Shown piece by piece: positions 51,280-63,866 of a stretch of DNA of 64,000 nucleotides. Each line of letters begins with the position of its first letter. Positions within the stretch are counted from its first letter, which is position 1. The notes under the pieces are model-generated. The model was given only the letters and a program-made list of their open reading frames with translations, searched no databases and was not told the DNA's origin. The translations under genes were made by a program, and so were the position numbers. Source of the DNA: Aphelocoma coerulescens (Eukaryota; Chordata; Aves; Passeriformes; Corvidae). Location of the stretch: positions 1 through 64,000 of the forward strand of contig NW_027183770.1 in assembly GCF_041296385.1 (NCBI RefSeq), given 5' to 3'.

Positions 51280-51862
51280 GTGATGGTAAAGTCTGAGGGT
51301 CACTGGGGCTGGATCTTGGTTAATCACTGCAGGCAATCTTTGGCACTGATGACTGGGGGCATTGCTGAGCTGTTCCTGCTGTGATTCTTTGCTAATGATT
51401 ATGTGCTTTGCTGAGCTTATGCTTTTGTAATTCTTTGCAGATTTGCATTTTATAAATTGCACAATCCCTTCAGTAGGGTCTGTGTCTTTGGTGCTGACCC
51501 TGCCCACCAGCAAAACAGGGCCCCATCCTGCCTGAGTGTTACCTGGGAAGACAAAAACCCTCACTCCAAATGTCCCCCCCTTCCTCCTTGTTCCCCCCAC
51601 TTTATACACTGGCCATGATGTCCTGTGGTCTGGGATATCCCTGGGGTCAGTTGGGGTCACCTGTCCTGGCTGTGACCCCTGCCAAGCTCCCCCTCACCCC
51701 CAGCCCCTCCCCAGCGTGGCCGGACGAGGGGCAGGAAAGGCCTTGGCTCTGTGCAAGCTCAGCAAGAACAAAACCATCTCCGTGTGAGCAACGCTGTGCT
51801 CAGCACAGAGCCAAACACAGCCCCAGAGAAAGGCCTGGCAAGGAAATTCCCTCTGCCCCAGC
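51280..51862 (+). mobile_element. LTR-like fragment
   Basis: 51536-51862 has the block order CCTTCCTCC, then TTTATACACTGGCCATGATG, then CAGTTGGGGTCACCTGTCCTGG, then a CAAAAC/CCCCAGAGAAAGG end. It resembles a common avian LTR and the fragments at 113-245 and 24190-24315. 51400-51530 may be an upstream part. Confidence 0.4.
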
Positions 51863-51877
51863 CCACAGCAGCACCCC

Positions 51878-52312
51878 ATGGCCATCCACCATCACCACGG
51901 CTCCACGGGTTCCTTTCCATGGCCCTGGCCCTGGCCACGGGACCTTGGGCTGGTGGCCATGGCAGCCGACTGTGGCCCAGGGCTCAGTGCCCGTGTCCAT
52001 GGCAGCAGTGCCCAGCCACGGGCCCTGAGTGCAGGTGACCGTGCCAATCCCCATGGCAGCGGGGCCAAGCGTTGGTGTCCATGGCACCAAAGTGAGGAAC
52101 GGGTCCCTGTGGCCGCTGCCGTGGCATCAGCGAGTGTCAGTGCAATTGTAGCTGGCACCAGCCCCGGCACCGCTCTGTCCTGAGGGCTGCCATGGCAGCC
52201 GAGGGCAGCCACAGGTCTGCGGGCAAGTGGCCACGGACCCTGAGTGCAGCAATGGGTCCTGGGGGGGTTTCCAAGGGAACTGGAACTGATGAGGGTTGCC
52301 ATGGCATCCAAC
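51878..52312. repeat. CCATGGC-rich degenerate minisatellite
   Basis: CCATGGC or its variants (CCACGG, CCATGGCAGC) recur every 20-40 bp through this stretch. No open gene. Confidence 0.55.
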
Positions 52313-52855
52313 CCCCTGGGATGTCACACAGCCACCCTGGGATGTCCCACAGCCAACCTGGGATGTCAAAACTCATTCTGTGATGTCACATAGCCACCCT
52401 GTGATGTCATAGACACCCTGTGATGTCATAGACACTCTGTGATGTCATGCCACCCATCTGTGATGTCACAGTCCTCTCTGTGATATCACTGTGATAGCTC
52501 TGTGATGTCACAGCAGACTCTATGATGTCATACAGCTCCCCTGTGATGTCACACAACCACTCTGTGATGTCACACAAGCACCCTGTGATGTCACAGTCCT
52601 ATCTGTGATGTCACAACTCTGCACTGTGATGTCACACCAGCACCCTGTGATGTCACAGCCATCTCTGTGATGTCATAGTCTGCCCTGTGATGTCAGAGCC
52701 CAATCTGTGATGTCACAGCCAACTCTATGATGTCACAGCACCACTCTCTGATGTCACAGAGCTGCTCCATGATGTCGCCGTAGACTCTATGATGTCATAC
52801 AGCCACCCTGTGATGTCACACAGCCCCTTTCTGACATCACAGCTGCTCTGTGGCT
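52313..52855 (+). repeat. Tandem array of TGTGATGTCACA units
   Basis: About 27 units of roughly 20 bp, each centred on TGATGTCA with short variable spacers such as CAGCCACCC. The core GTGATGTCAC is nearly its own reverse complement. Confidence 0.9.
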
Positions 52856-52859
52856 CTGT

Positions 52860-53300
52860 GACACAGGCACAGAGGTGTTACCAAAACTTCAGGGAAACAA
52901 AACCTCCTCAGCATCAGCGCAGCACGAAGCAGCAGCATTCTTTATTGGGCCGGATGCACGAGGGGAGAGCCCCTCCCAAAGTCATGTGTGCCGAGGTCAG
53001 GAATGTTCCTGTTTGCAGACTGTGTTTCACAGACTCATTCCCAGACTGTCCCACAATAAACACACACACGACAATCATTTCCCCAAAATCATTGCATATT
53101 TCCCCCACCCCTTTGCACATCCGTTCTTCTGCCCTGGGGCTCTCTTTGGGGGTCCCTGGTGGTCGGTGACCCCAAAGCCAGCCCTGACTGCCCAGTGAAC
53201 TGGTGAAAGTTGGCACACCTGGGCTGGTTGCTGCCTACAGAATCAGCCTTGTGCGGTTCCATGGCCAGTGGCTTTTGGAGAAGAAGCATTGTATGAACCC
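52860..53300 (-). mobile_element. LTR-like end of the decayed gammaretrovirus-like ERV
   Basis: On the minus strand it runs through CTTTGGGAGGGGCTCTCCC to a polyadenylation signal CCCAATAAAGAATGC (near 52945) and on to TTTTGGTAACAC. This is the arrangement of U3-R-U5 at the 3' end of an ERV, downstream of env-like remnants. Borders are approximate. Confidence 0.5.
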
Positions 53301-53499
53301 ACCAGGTGCAAACGGTTTTTCATCTGGTAAATTTCCCCCCTTGGAGGGTTGGGAAGCTTCTCTTCCCTTCAAGCCTTCGTAAGCCTCACTCTGCTCCTTT
53401 ACTCACATCCCACGAGTTCCTCAGCTGCTTTCACAACCATGTTCTTTACACAGCTCAAAGCAAGTGTCACAAGCACAAGTATTGCTGGGATCCCAGTTA

Positions 53500-56300
53500 G
53501 ACTTTGCAAAAGTCAGGCCAACCATCAGTCAGAGAAAATCCAAGTCCTTGAAATATTTTATCCAGTTACTGTCTAATCCTCCCCTTAATTCCCTGCTGGA
53601 TGCAGCAACTGATTTTATCCTCTCTACCCGATCATCCAATCCAGCATCACATTTGGAATGTGCACACAACAAGTGTTGCTGTTTCAGTTCAAGAATCCAC
53701 ATACTCCCTGTCCATGTAACAGCAATAGGGCTAAAGCCAATCTGCTCTGTAAAGTCATTTTAGCTGTGGCTGGCAATTGTTCCTTTATTTCAGCAAGCCC
53801 CAAAGGAGCTGCATTCACTCAGGTTTCCATCTGCAGAGCCCAATGGTGTGTGGCTGCTCTGTTCCTAAAGGCAGATCTTTGCGGAGCAGAGATGAATTCT
53901 AAAATCCATCCCGCTGTAGTTCCCGCACTGGGATGTTTCCAAGTTCCATCCCCTTTAACCTTTCCCCACAGTTGGGTTCCCGGTGGTGACTCCTTGCACG
54001 AGGGACGGAACGTTAATACCCCCAGTGTCCATGGTGCTCCTGATTCTCCCAGGGCCAAACGTGTGCTCCAAATTCCATCACTTCCCACCCATCCTGGGGC
54101 TCCTAAGGATCTGACCGCATCCTGCTGACACTCTGTGCCTCTCCAAGGCTTGCTGTTTGTTGGCTGAGCCCAGGTGTCACTGAGAAAGGCAGAATCATTT
54201 CTACAAACACAGCCTAGCCTCAGAGCCTGGGCCACAGCCAGGAGCTGCTGCACCTCAGGATTCCAAACAGCTCAAGTGTCTGTCCCAGGGCAATCCCACT
54301 TTTCCTTTGTCCTGGGATCCTTTGGCCTTGACCTTGTTAAATCAGGATATTTTATACCCACCTGTAAGGGGTCCCGTGGAAGGCCTGGGCTCCCTTCCCA
54401 GCCCAGACACCCCTGAACTGGCTGGAAACATTCCCATTGTCCTGTCTGAGGGTGATTCCATACTGCTGGAATTTGGCAGCTCCAGGGGCTATCAGTGCAA
54501 TCTGTCAGCTGATCAATATTTCCTGAGGTAATTTCCAGATCCAGTTTGGAAATGTTACAATTCTCAGCAGTATCGTTCTTATGTGTCCATGGTAAGGAAT
54601 ATTCTCCTTCCATCCCTGTCCAGGTGCCCTGGGTGCTATTTCCTTCCACAAGTGTTCCCAGATTTTTGTCAAATTGCTGACTGAAGCTCCCCACGGAACT
54701 GGATTTTCTGCACAGGTTGGTGTTGGCAAACAAGCTGTTACAGGGGTCACATTCTGTCATCTGCCAACATCTTGCACTGACTTTGAAAACCGCATTTCCC
54801 TTCCCAGAAGTCAGGAACATCGTTTCTATTTTTATTATAGTTACACAATAATTGATCATCTAGATCCAATAAAGAGTATCCCCTTAGAAAATCCTATTCA
54901 ATACCTAAAACAATAGGATTGATGTAAAACCCCAAACTCCATGGTGTCAGACAGTCTTGTTTCTGCTGTGTTTAATGTGTGCTTGCTGGTTTTACCCGCA
55001 TGTGATGAACCCTGAGTTTGATTCCTTCTACCTTGAGTGCAGGGTAGGTTACCAGGAGGACTTGAGATGGTCCCTTCCACTTTGGCTGGATTGTTCCAAA
55101 ATTCCAGGTTCTGATGTACACCGCATCTCCTGGTTGGAAAGGATGTACAGGCGAGTCCAGCCCCAATGATCTGTTGAGAACCATGCACCTTTTAAGGCTT
55201 ACAAGAGTTAGTCCCAGTGCTATTAAATATTCATTGCAGCAAAACTTCTGAGACTTCCCTTGTCTTGTTGGTGCCACATGGGAAAGCTTCTGGCCATCCA
55301 GAAAAAGGATCCACCAATACCAAAATGTGCCAGTCCCCCTTCTGTCTGGGCAGTTCTGCAAAATCAGTTGGCCAAAATCACCTGGTGATTCCCATGTAAC
55401 GAGCCCTGGAGGCAGCCTTCTTCCTTCAAAACCAATCCCATCTTTCTCAACAACTGATCTATTATTTTTTGCCATTTTTGTGCTTACTAGATGCCTTTGT
55501 AAACTGGCCACCATATTCTCCATCTCCTAATGTGTTTCCTGATGTTTTAGTTCCATTATACATTAATTGTGGAGCTCCAATTACCTGCCCACACGGGGTT
55601 ACCAATCACCTGCTGGGATTTTCCGTAGCTGCTGCTGATGGGGCTGACTGCCTGTCCTGATCACTGGAATCTGGCTTTTGTTGCAGAACATTCAAGTTTT
55701 TGCTAGGTATTAGTGCAAGGAGAGCTTTTTCAGCACCCTCTTGAGCTGTTTGGTCAGCCAATGGAGTCCCTGGATTAACTGGGGAGTCTCCAAACCCATG
55801 GGCTTTACAAGGGCATCAGGGCCACTTCTTTTGGTTTTGGCACACTCTGCAGTAGGTGACTGATTTCTTTTTGTACTCACTGGAGACCTCTGTGCCCTTT
55901 CCTTCCATGTGGCTCCCTGGGCGTCTATTATTCCAAACCCAGAGTTCAAATCAGTCCATATGTTCACCTTTTTTCCTTCAGTGATTTCTAGGAAAGGTCA
56001 TTCATTCTGCTTTTTGTGCTGATGTGTTCAAAGCTAAAGCCTGGGCTTCTATGACCTGGGTTGAGGTTCCCACTGCACACCCAGCTGCCCGTTTTCCATC
56101 CGTACCATGCTGCTCCCACCAGGGTGCAGGTCCAGTGCTGGCTCCTGGATGGGATTGCTCTCGAGGTCCCAGAGTCTGCCAGAACACACTTGTTCCATGG
56201 ATCCCAGGCAGCCATAGCACAAAGATTCCAACCCTTCTCTTAGAAGGGACTCGAACACTTCCCTGTTCCAACCTTGGGTACCTTGAACCAAACCCTGCAA
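53500..56300 (-). mobile_element. Decayed gammaretrovirus-like (class I) ERV: RNase H, integrase and env remnants
   Basis: Minus-strand fragments appear in the correct order. RNase H-like: DGKRAAGCAVGTSTQVIEA near 56070-56130. Integrase C-terminal region: HPFQPGDAVYIRTWNFG, then PKWKGPSQVLL and a HHMRVKPA end, at 54972-55170. Then env-like open pieces at 54272-54859 and 53819-54253, with cysteines and NxT sites but no complete surface or fusion subunit. Stops and frame changes break each part. It is far older than the 25370-32344 provirus and of a different class. Gag, protease and reverse transcriptase are not found to its right, where a minisatellite begins. Confidence 0.7.
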
Positions 56301-56484
56301 AGCTTTTGCTGCACCTTACAGGCAGGTCAACAGTTTACACTGGGAAAGGAAAAGGTGCCTTTATCTTACCAGGGGTCTTTCTCTGATTTCCTTTGGAGCA
56401 GGGATCAAGGGTTCTTCCCAGAATCCTTCAGTGCTGCCTGCAGGTCCTGCCATCCCTCAGATCTGTTGAAATTCAAGAGGATGA

Positions 56485-56875
56485 GGCCACGGGGTGTCCC
56501 AATGGTGCCTTGGTTCCATGGGCCCCACAGTGTAACCATGGTGTCCTTGGTTCTGCAGTGTCACAATGGACCCTTCATTCCATGAGGCCCCACAGTGTGG
56601 CAATGGTCCCTTGAGTCCATGAGGCCCCACAAGGTCACAATGGTCCCTTGGTTCCATGGCCCCGCACTCTCACAATGCTCTCCTTGGCTGCACAAGGTCC
56701 CGTAGTGGCACAAGGGTCTCCTTGGTGCAGAGACCAGGGCAGAAGGGTTCCACAAGGCCCCAGAGTGTCACAAGGATCTCCTTGGATCTACAGTGTCAGA
56801 ACTGACCCTTGGTTACACGAGATCCTCCTGTGTCCCAAGGGCTCGTTGGTTCCACAGGGCCTGATTCTCTAACAC
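56485..56875 (+). repeat. GTCACAATGG-type minisatellite (third locus)
   Basis: About eight units of GTCACAATGGTCCCTTGGTT-CCATGAGGCCCCACA type, about 40-48 bp each. It is the clearest example of the family in this window. Confidence 0.8.
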
Positions 56876-57555
56876 TTCAGAGATGGTGTAGGACAGTTTC
56901 TATTTTCCCGCAGTTTGGTGACGAAAGGAGCACGCTGGGCAGAGCACGGAGATGCTGCTGCTGTCTGCTCAGGGGAAAGGGTCCAACAAGGCTGAGGGGC
57001 TGGGAGGCTGCTGGAAGGGCCGTGCCCCACATGGTACAGCTTTCCTGGGAGGCAGGGAACAGCAGGAGAGACACGCACTGCCCCACAGAGCAGCTGGGCA
57101 GGGGGACACTGGGCATGAGGAGGAGGAAATGTCCCTCCCAGGGCAGCGTGGGGGCAGAAGCACCCAGAGGGAGGATGAGCTCAGGGCATGTGTGTGTGCC
57201 CAAGGCACAGAGGGTGAGGCTGGGCACAGCTCAGGCCAGGGCTGGAGGTGGCAGGGCAGAGCTGGTGGTGGGGCAGTGAGATGGGAGTGTGCAGCCTGCA
57301 GGGACACAGCAGCAGCGGTGGGACAGCGCAGGACAAGCTGTGCTGGACATGGCCAAGGGCCCTGGCAGGGCTGGCAGTGTCCAGGAGAAGCCAAGACTTG
57401 GTGCCCAGGGTCATGGCAGCGTATCTTCCACCAAGGGCTTAGAGGACACACCTTGTCCTCAGGCCCTGGGGCCTCCTGGGAATAGCCCCAGAAAGTCTGG
57501 GCACTGTCAGCCCCCTGTCCTGCCCTCAGCATTCCCCCACATCCCAGCAGCCTCA
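56876..57555. other. Unassigned, partly an inverted copy of 41011-41175
   Basis: 57110-57270 is a reverse-complement relative of 41020-41170 (shared CACCCAGAGGGAGGATGAGC and GCATGTGTGTGTG). No gene is recognised. Confidence 0.5.
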
Positions 57556-58207
57556 TTTGGGAATGGCTCTGCTCCAGGATGGCATGCTGCAGAGAATGCA
57601 GGTAGATTTTGTGCTCACTCCTGGCATGCAGCTGGACAATAAAGCCTGATCCAGCCCCCCCTCAGCATATGTCCGGCTCTGGCATTGGGGCGGGGCAACT
57701 TTGGGAGCAGCCCCAGCCCTGCTCCTGCTCCCGGCTGGGCACCCAGCTGCTGGGACACAGGTGTGTCCTGATGCCACCGTCTACTCCTTTGAGAAGGGGA
57801 GGACAGAGTGCATCAGGGAGTTTGGTGTGGCTTACATGCGGCAAGGAGAAGGTGCAGCCCCAAACTGGCTTTCACTTCTAGAACCTTTTGCTATTGCGGG
57901 AGCAGCTGCTGGAGCTTTTCAACCGAGCTGCAAGAGTGAAAAGTGTGATGGCATGTCTATCTGAGAAGGAAGGTTCGGTGCCGCAGCCTGTTGTGCACAA
58001 TTTATATGCTGATAAGAGAAGGGGGTGCTTTTGCAACGTTTTCCTTCCTGACACTTCTGTCTCTGTGAGCTTTAGCTGCTTGGACTCAGGGGTACCGAAG
58101 GTGTGTGAAAGTGACTGGGATGCGAGAATCATGTTGCACAGGGAACAGGGAAGGTCAGCAAATGTTTCCTGTCCTGGCACATCTCTCAGTCTGAACTGCA
58201 GCTGCAG

Positions 58208-58417
58208 ATGCTTCACTTCTGCCAAGGACTCTGCCACCTTGAGAGAAGGATGCGCTCTATGGAGTTGAGAAAGAAAGTGCGTCTCACTAGCTTCTTTCCT
58301 CTACTTCATAGACAGCAAAGGGGCTATGAAAGGCAGCACTGGCTTTTTGTTCTAGGACTTCTTCTTTACAAGCAGCTGCTGGATGTTTGGAAGGGGGTTT
58401 GGGATATGCAAAAATGA
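58208..58417 (+). other. Unassigned 69-codon frame in the 2118-bp unit
   Basis: Reads MLHFCQGLCHLERRMRSM... and ends WKGVWDMQK, rich in basic and hydrophobic residues. Repeated at 60326-60535 and 62444-62653. The copies are so similar that conservation is no evidence for coding. No splice signals or family link were found. It is listed because it is the most protein-like frame in the unit. Confidence 0.15.
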
Positions 58418-59168
58418 GAGGCTAAGATGGTAAGAGGGTAAGATGGAAGTCATCTGGCAAAAGCAGAGCTCACAAAAGGGCCAGCTGAGAAAGCTCTTGC
58501 TGCCTACAACTTCAACTGCACCCCTCAAAGCAGCAGCACACATGCTGCTCTCGGCACTTTCCTTCTCAGCTCTACGCACCATCCTAAGCCTTGCCTCTCC
58601 CACACTCAGGATCCAAAGACAACGGCACCAGGGACTGCTCACACACTAAAGGCACCAGGACAAAAGGCTCACCAGCTTGGCCTTTGCATTCCCGCTGACA
58701 GCTCCACAGCTTGAACCCAGAGAACTGCCTGCTGCCAACAGCCTTTCCAATCACTCTGAGCACCTCATGACAAGGAGTGTGGGGAATGAATCTCCAGCAG
58801 CCTCCTGCCCCAGGCTGTCCCCCGGGAGCAGCCCTGCTCCAGGCCGTGACTGCCACCTGCACAGCCAAAGGACCCAGAGCCGGTGTTACACACCACGGCT
58901 GTGCCTGGCACAGAGACACCAGTGGCCACACAAGTGGCCATGGCACTGTCCACACACAGTCCCTGCTGCTGCTCCCCCAGCCGCTGGCACCAACTCCCAG
59001 CCACCCACTCCTAAAGCCACGGGGCCCACTGGGACACTGCGGGGGCTCGTGGAAGCCAGCGGCCATTGTGACACAGCGGGGCTGCACAGAGCCCACGGTG
59101 CTTTGTGACCCGTGGCTCCCAGGAGAGCCTTTGTGATGCTGGGGAACTACAAGGAAGCCTGGCTCCTC

Positions 59169-59480
59169 TGTGACACCACCACAGAAGCTCAGGGGAGCCC
59201 TGGAGACCGTGCTGATGCTATTGAACCTGATGCAACCCTGCCTCCTCTGTGACACCACAGAAGCTCTTGGAGCCCTGGAGACCGTGCTGATGCTATGGAA
59301 CCTGATGCAACCCTGCCTCCTCTGTGACACCACAGAACCTCTGGGAGCCCTGGAGACCGTGCTGATGCTATGGAACCTGATGCAACCCTGCCTCCACTGT
59401 GACACCACAGAAGCTCGGGGAGCTCTGCAGACCGTGGGGATGCTGGCGAAGCTGACGGAACCCTGGGCACCACAGTGACG
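59169..59480 (+). repeat. 75-bp internal tandem repeat, copy 1
   Basis: Three close units and one diverged unit of 75 bp containing GGAGACCGTGCTGATGCTAT and CTGATGCAACCCTGCCTCC. Since 75 is a multiple of three, both strands stay open through it. Confidence 0.95.
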
Positions 59481-61286
59481 CTATGGAACCTGGTGGAACC
59501 GAGGGGCCACAGTGACACTGTGGGGCCTTTTGGAAGCAACAGGACCCTGGTGGGAAGCCACGGGATGATTAATCCTGCACGAACCTGCTCCAGGTGGGCT
59601 CCTCTCTCCCGGCTTCCACAGGTGCTGCTAGGATCCCACTCCGGCACTGGCTTGGCACGGGCTGACGGCTTCCTTTGGCAATGGCTCTGCTCCAGGATGG
59701 CATGCTGCAGAGAATGCAGGTAGATTTTGTGCTCACTCCTGGCATGCAGCTGGACAATAAAGCCTGATCCAGCCCCCCCTCAGCATATGTCCGGCTCTGG
59801 CATTGGGGCGGGGCAACTTTGGGAGCAGCCCCAGCCCTGCTCCTGCTCCCGGCTGGGCACCCAGCTGCTGGGACACAGGTGTGTCCTGATGCCACCGTCT
59901 ACTCCTTTGAGAAGGGGAGGACAGAGTGCATCAGGGAGTTTGGTGTGGCTTACATGCGGCAAGGAGAAGGTGCAGCCCCAAACTGGCTTTCACTTCTAGA
60001 ACCTTTTGCTATTGCGGGAGCAGCTGCTGGAGCTTTTCAACCGAGCTGCAAGAGTGAAAAGTGTGATGGCATGTCTATCTGAGAAGGAAGGTTCGGTGCC
60101 GCAGCCTGTTGTGCACAATTTATATGCTGATAAGAGAAGGGGGTGCTTTTGCAACGTTTTCCTTCCTGACACTTCTGTCTCTGTGAGCTTTAGCTGCTTG
60201 GACTCAGGGATACCGAAGGTATGTGAAAGTGACTGGGATGCGAGAATCATGTTGCACAGGGAACAGGGAAGGTCAGCAAATGTTTCCTGTCCTGGCACAT
60301 CTCTCAGTCTGAACTGCAGCTGCAGATGCTTCACTTCCGCCAAGGACTCTGCCACCTTGAGAGAAGGATGCGCTCTATGGAGTTGAGAAAGAAAGTGCGT
60401 CTCACTAGCTTCTTTCCTCTACTTCATAGACAGCAAAGGGGCTATGAAAGGCAGCACTGGCTTTTTGTTCTAGGACTTCTTCTTTACAAGCAGCTGCTGG
60501 ATGTTTGGAAGGGGGTTTGGGATATGCAAAAATGAGAGGCTAAGATGGTAAGAGGGTAAGATGGAAGTCATCTGGCAAAAGCAGAGCTCACAAAAGGGCC
60601 AGCTGAGAAAGCTCTTGCTGCCTACAACTTCAACTGCACCCCTCAAAGCAGCAGCACACACGCTGCTCTCGGCACTTTCCTTCTCAGCTCTACGCACCAT
60701 CCTAAGCCTTGCCTCTCCCACACTCAGGATCCAAAGACAACGGCACCAGGGACTGCTCACACACTAAAGGCACCAGGACAAAAGGCTCACCAGCTTGGCC
60801 TTTGCATTCCCGCTGACAGCTCCACAGCTTGAACCCAGAGAACTGCCTGCTGCCAACAGCCTTTCCAATCACTCTGAGCACCTCATGACAAGGAGTGTGG
60901 GGAATGAATCTCCAGCAGCCTCCTGCCCCAGGCTGTCCCCCGGGAGCAGCCCTGCTCCAGGCCGTGACTGCCACCTGCACAGCCAAAGGACCCAGAGCCG
61001 GTGTTACACACCACGGCTGTGCCTGGCACAGAGACACCAGTGGCCACACAAGTGGCCATGGCACTGTCCACACACAGTCCCTGCTGCTGCTCCCCCAGCC
61101 GCTGGCACCAACTCCCAGCCACCCACTCCTAAAGCCACGGGGCCCACTGGGACACTGCGGGGGCTCGTGGAAGCCAGCGGCCATTGTGACACAGCGGGGC
61201 TGCACAGAGCCCACGGTGCTTTGTGACCCGTGGCTCCCAGGAGAGCCTTTGTGATGCTGGGGAACTACAAGGAAGCCTGGCTCCTC

Positions 61287-61598
61287 TGTGACACCACCAC
61301 AGAAGCTCAGGGGAGCCCTGGAGACCGTGCTGATGCTATTGAACCTGATGCAACCCTGCCTCCTCTGTGACAACACAGAAGCTCTTGGAGCCCTGGAGAC
61401 CGTGGTGATGCTATGGAACCTGATGCAACCCTGCCTCCTCTGTGACACCACAGAACCTCTGGGAGCCCTGGAGACCGTGCTGATGCTATGGAACCTGATG
61501 CAACCCTGCCTCCACTGTGACACCACAGAAGCTCGGGGAGCTCTGCAGACCGTGGGGATGCTGGCGAAGCTGACGGAACCCTGGGCACCACAGTGACG
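61287..61598 (+). repeat. 75-bp internal tandem repeat, copy 2
   Basis: Same unit count as copy 1, with a few substitutions (CTCTGTGACAACACAG, GACCGTGGTGATG). Confidence 0.95.
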
Positions 61599-63404
61599 CT
61601 ATGGAACCTGGTGGAACCGAGGGGCCACAGTGACACTGTGGGGCCTTTTGGAAGCAACAGGACCCTGGTGGGAAGCCACGGGATGATTAATCCTGCACGA
61701 ACCTGCTCCAGGTGGGCTCCTCTCTCCCGGCTTCCACAGGTGCTGCTAGGATCCCACTCCGGCACTGGCTTGGCACGGGCTGACGGCTTCCTTTGGCAAT
61801 GGCTCTGCTCCAGGATGGCATGCTGCAGAGAATGCAGGTAGATTTTGTGCTCACTCCTGGCATGCAGCTGGACAATAAAGCCTGATCCAGCCCCCCCTCA
61901 GCATATGTCCGGCTCTGGCATTGGGGCGGGGCAACTTTGGGAGCAGCCCCAGCCCTGCTCCTGCTCCCGGCTGGGCACCCAGCTGCTGGGACACAGGTGT
62001 GTCCTGATGCCACCGTCTACTCCTTTGAGAAGGGGAGGACAGAGTGCATCAGGGAGTTTGGTGTGGCTTACATGCGGCAAGGAGAAGGTGCAGCCCCAAA
62101 CTGGCTTTCACTTCTAGAACCTTTTGCTATTGCGGGAGCAGCTGCTGGAGCTTTTCAACCGAGCTGCAAGAGTGAAAAGTGTGATGGCATGTCTATCTGA
62201 GAAGGAAGGTTCGGTGCCGCAGCCTGTTGTGCACAATTTATATGCTGATAAGAGAAGGGGGTGCTTTTGGAACGTTTTCCTTCCTGACACTTCTGTCTCT
62301 GTGAGCTTTAGCTGCTTGGACTCAGGGATACCGAAGGTATGTGAAAGTGACTGGGATGCGAGAATCATGTTGCACAGGGAACAGGGAAGGTCAGCAAATG
62401 TTTCCTGTCCTGGCACATCTCTCAGTCTGAACTGCAGCTGCAGATGCTTCACTTCCGCCAAGGACTCTGCCACCTTGAGAGAAGGATGCGCTCTATGGAG
62501 TTGAGAAAGAAAGTGCGTCTCACTAGCTTCTTTCCTCTACTTCATAGACAGCAAAGGGGCTATGAAAGGCAGCACTGGCTTTTTGTTCTAGGACTTCTTC
62601 TTTACAAGCAGCTGCTGGATGTTTGGAAGGGGGTTTGGGATATGCAAAAATGAGAGGCTAAGATGGTAAGAGGGTAAGATGGAAGTCATCTGGCAAAAGC
62701 AGAGCTCACAAAAGGGCCAGCTGAGAAAGCTCTTGCTGCCTACAACTTCAACTGCACCCCTCAAAGCAGCAGCACACACGCTGCTCTCGGCACTTTCCTT
62801 CTCAGCTCTACGCACCATCCTAAGCCTTGCCTCTCCCACACTCAGGATCCAAAGACAACGGCACCAGGGACTGCTCACACACTAAAGGCACCAGGACAAA
62901 AGGCTCACCAGCTTGGCCTTTGCATTCCCGCTGACAGCTCCACAGCTTGAACCCAGAGAACTGCCTGCTGCCAACAGCCTTTCCAATCACTCTGAGCACC
63001 TCATGACAAGGAGTGTGGGGAATGAATCTCCAGCAGCCTCCTGCCCCAGGCTGTCCCCCGGGAGCAGCCCTGCTCCAGGCTGTGACTGCCACCTGCACAG
63101 CCAAAGGACCCAGAGCCGGTGTTACACACCACGGCTGTGCCTGGCACAGAGACACCAGTGGCCACACAAGTGGCCATGGCACTGTCCACACACAGTCCCT
63201 GCTGCTGCTCCCCCAGCCGCTGGCACCAACTCCCAGCCACCCACTCCTAAAGCCACGGGGCCCACTGGGACACTGCGGGGGCTCGTGGAAGCCAGCGGCC
63301 ATTGTGACACAGCGGGGCTGCACAGAGCCCACGGTGCTTTGTGACCCGTGGCTCCCAGGAGAGCCTTTGTGATCCTGGGGAACTACAAGGAAGCCTGGCT
63401 CCTC

Positions 63405-63866
63405 TGTGACACCACCACAGAAGCTCAGGGGAGCCCTGGAGACCGTGCTGATGCTATTGAACCTGATGCAACCCTGCCTCCTCTGTGACAACACAGAAGC
63501 TCTTGGAGCCCTGGAGACCGTGGTGATGCTATGGAACCTGATGCAACCCTGCCTCCTCTGTGACACCACAGAACCTCTGGGAGCCCTGGAGACCGTGCTG
63601 ATGCTATGGAACCTGATGCAACCCTGCCTCCACTGTGACACCACAGAAGCTCAGGGAGCCCTGGAGACTGTGGTGATGCTATGGAACCTGATGCAACCCT
63701 GCCTCCACTGTGACACCACAGAACCTCTGGGAGCCCTGGAGACCGTGCTGATGCTATGGAACCTGATGCAACCCTGCCTCCACTGTGACACCACAGAAGC
63801 TCGGGGAGCTCTGCAGACCGTGGGGATGCTGGCGAAGCTGACGGAACCCTGGGCACCACAGTGACG
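63405..63866 (+). repeat. 75-bp internal tandem repeat, copy 3 (expanded)
   Basis: Five close units and one diverged unit, that is 150 bp more than in copies 1 and 2. Confidence 0.95.

Noticed and set aside
58584..59408. 274-codon minus-strand frames of the 2118-bp units as genes
   Set aside because: Most of the length is the 75-bp repeat and low-complexity sequence. Identity among copies reflects recent duplication. Kept only as a finding to test.
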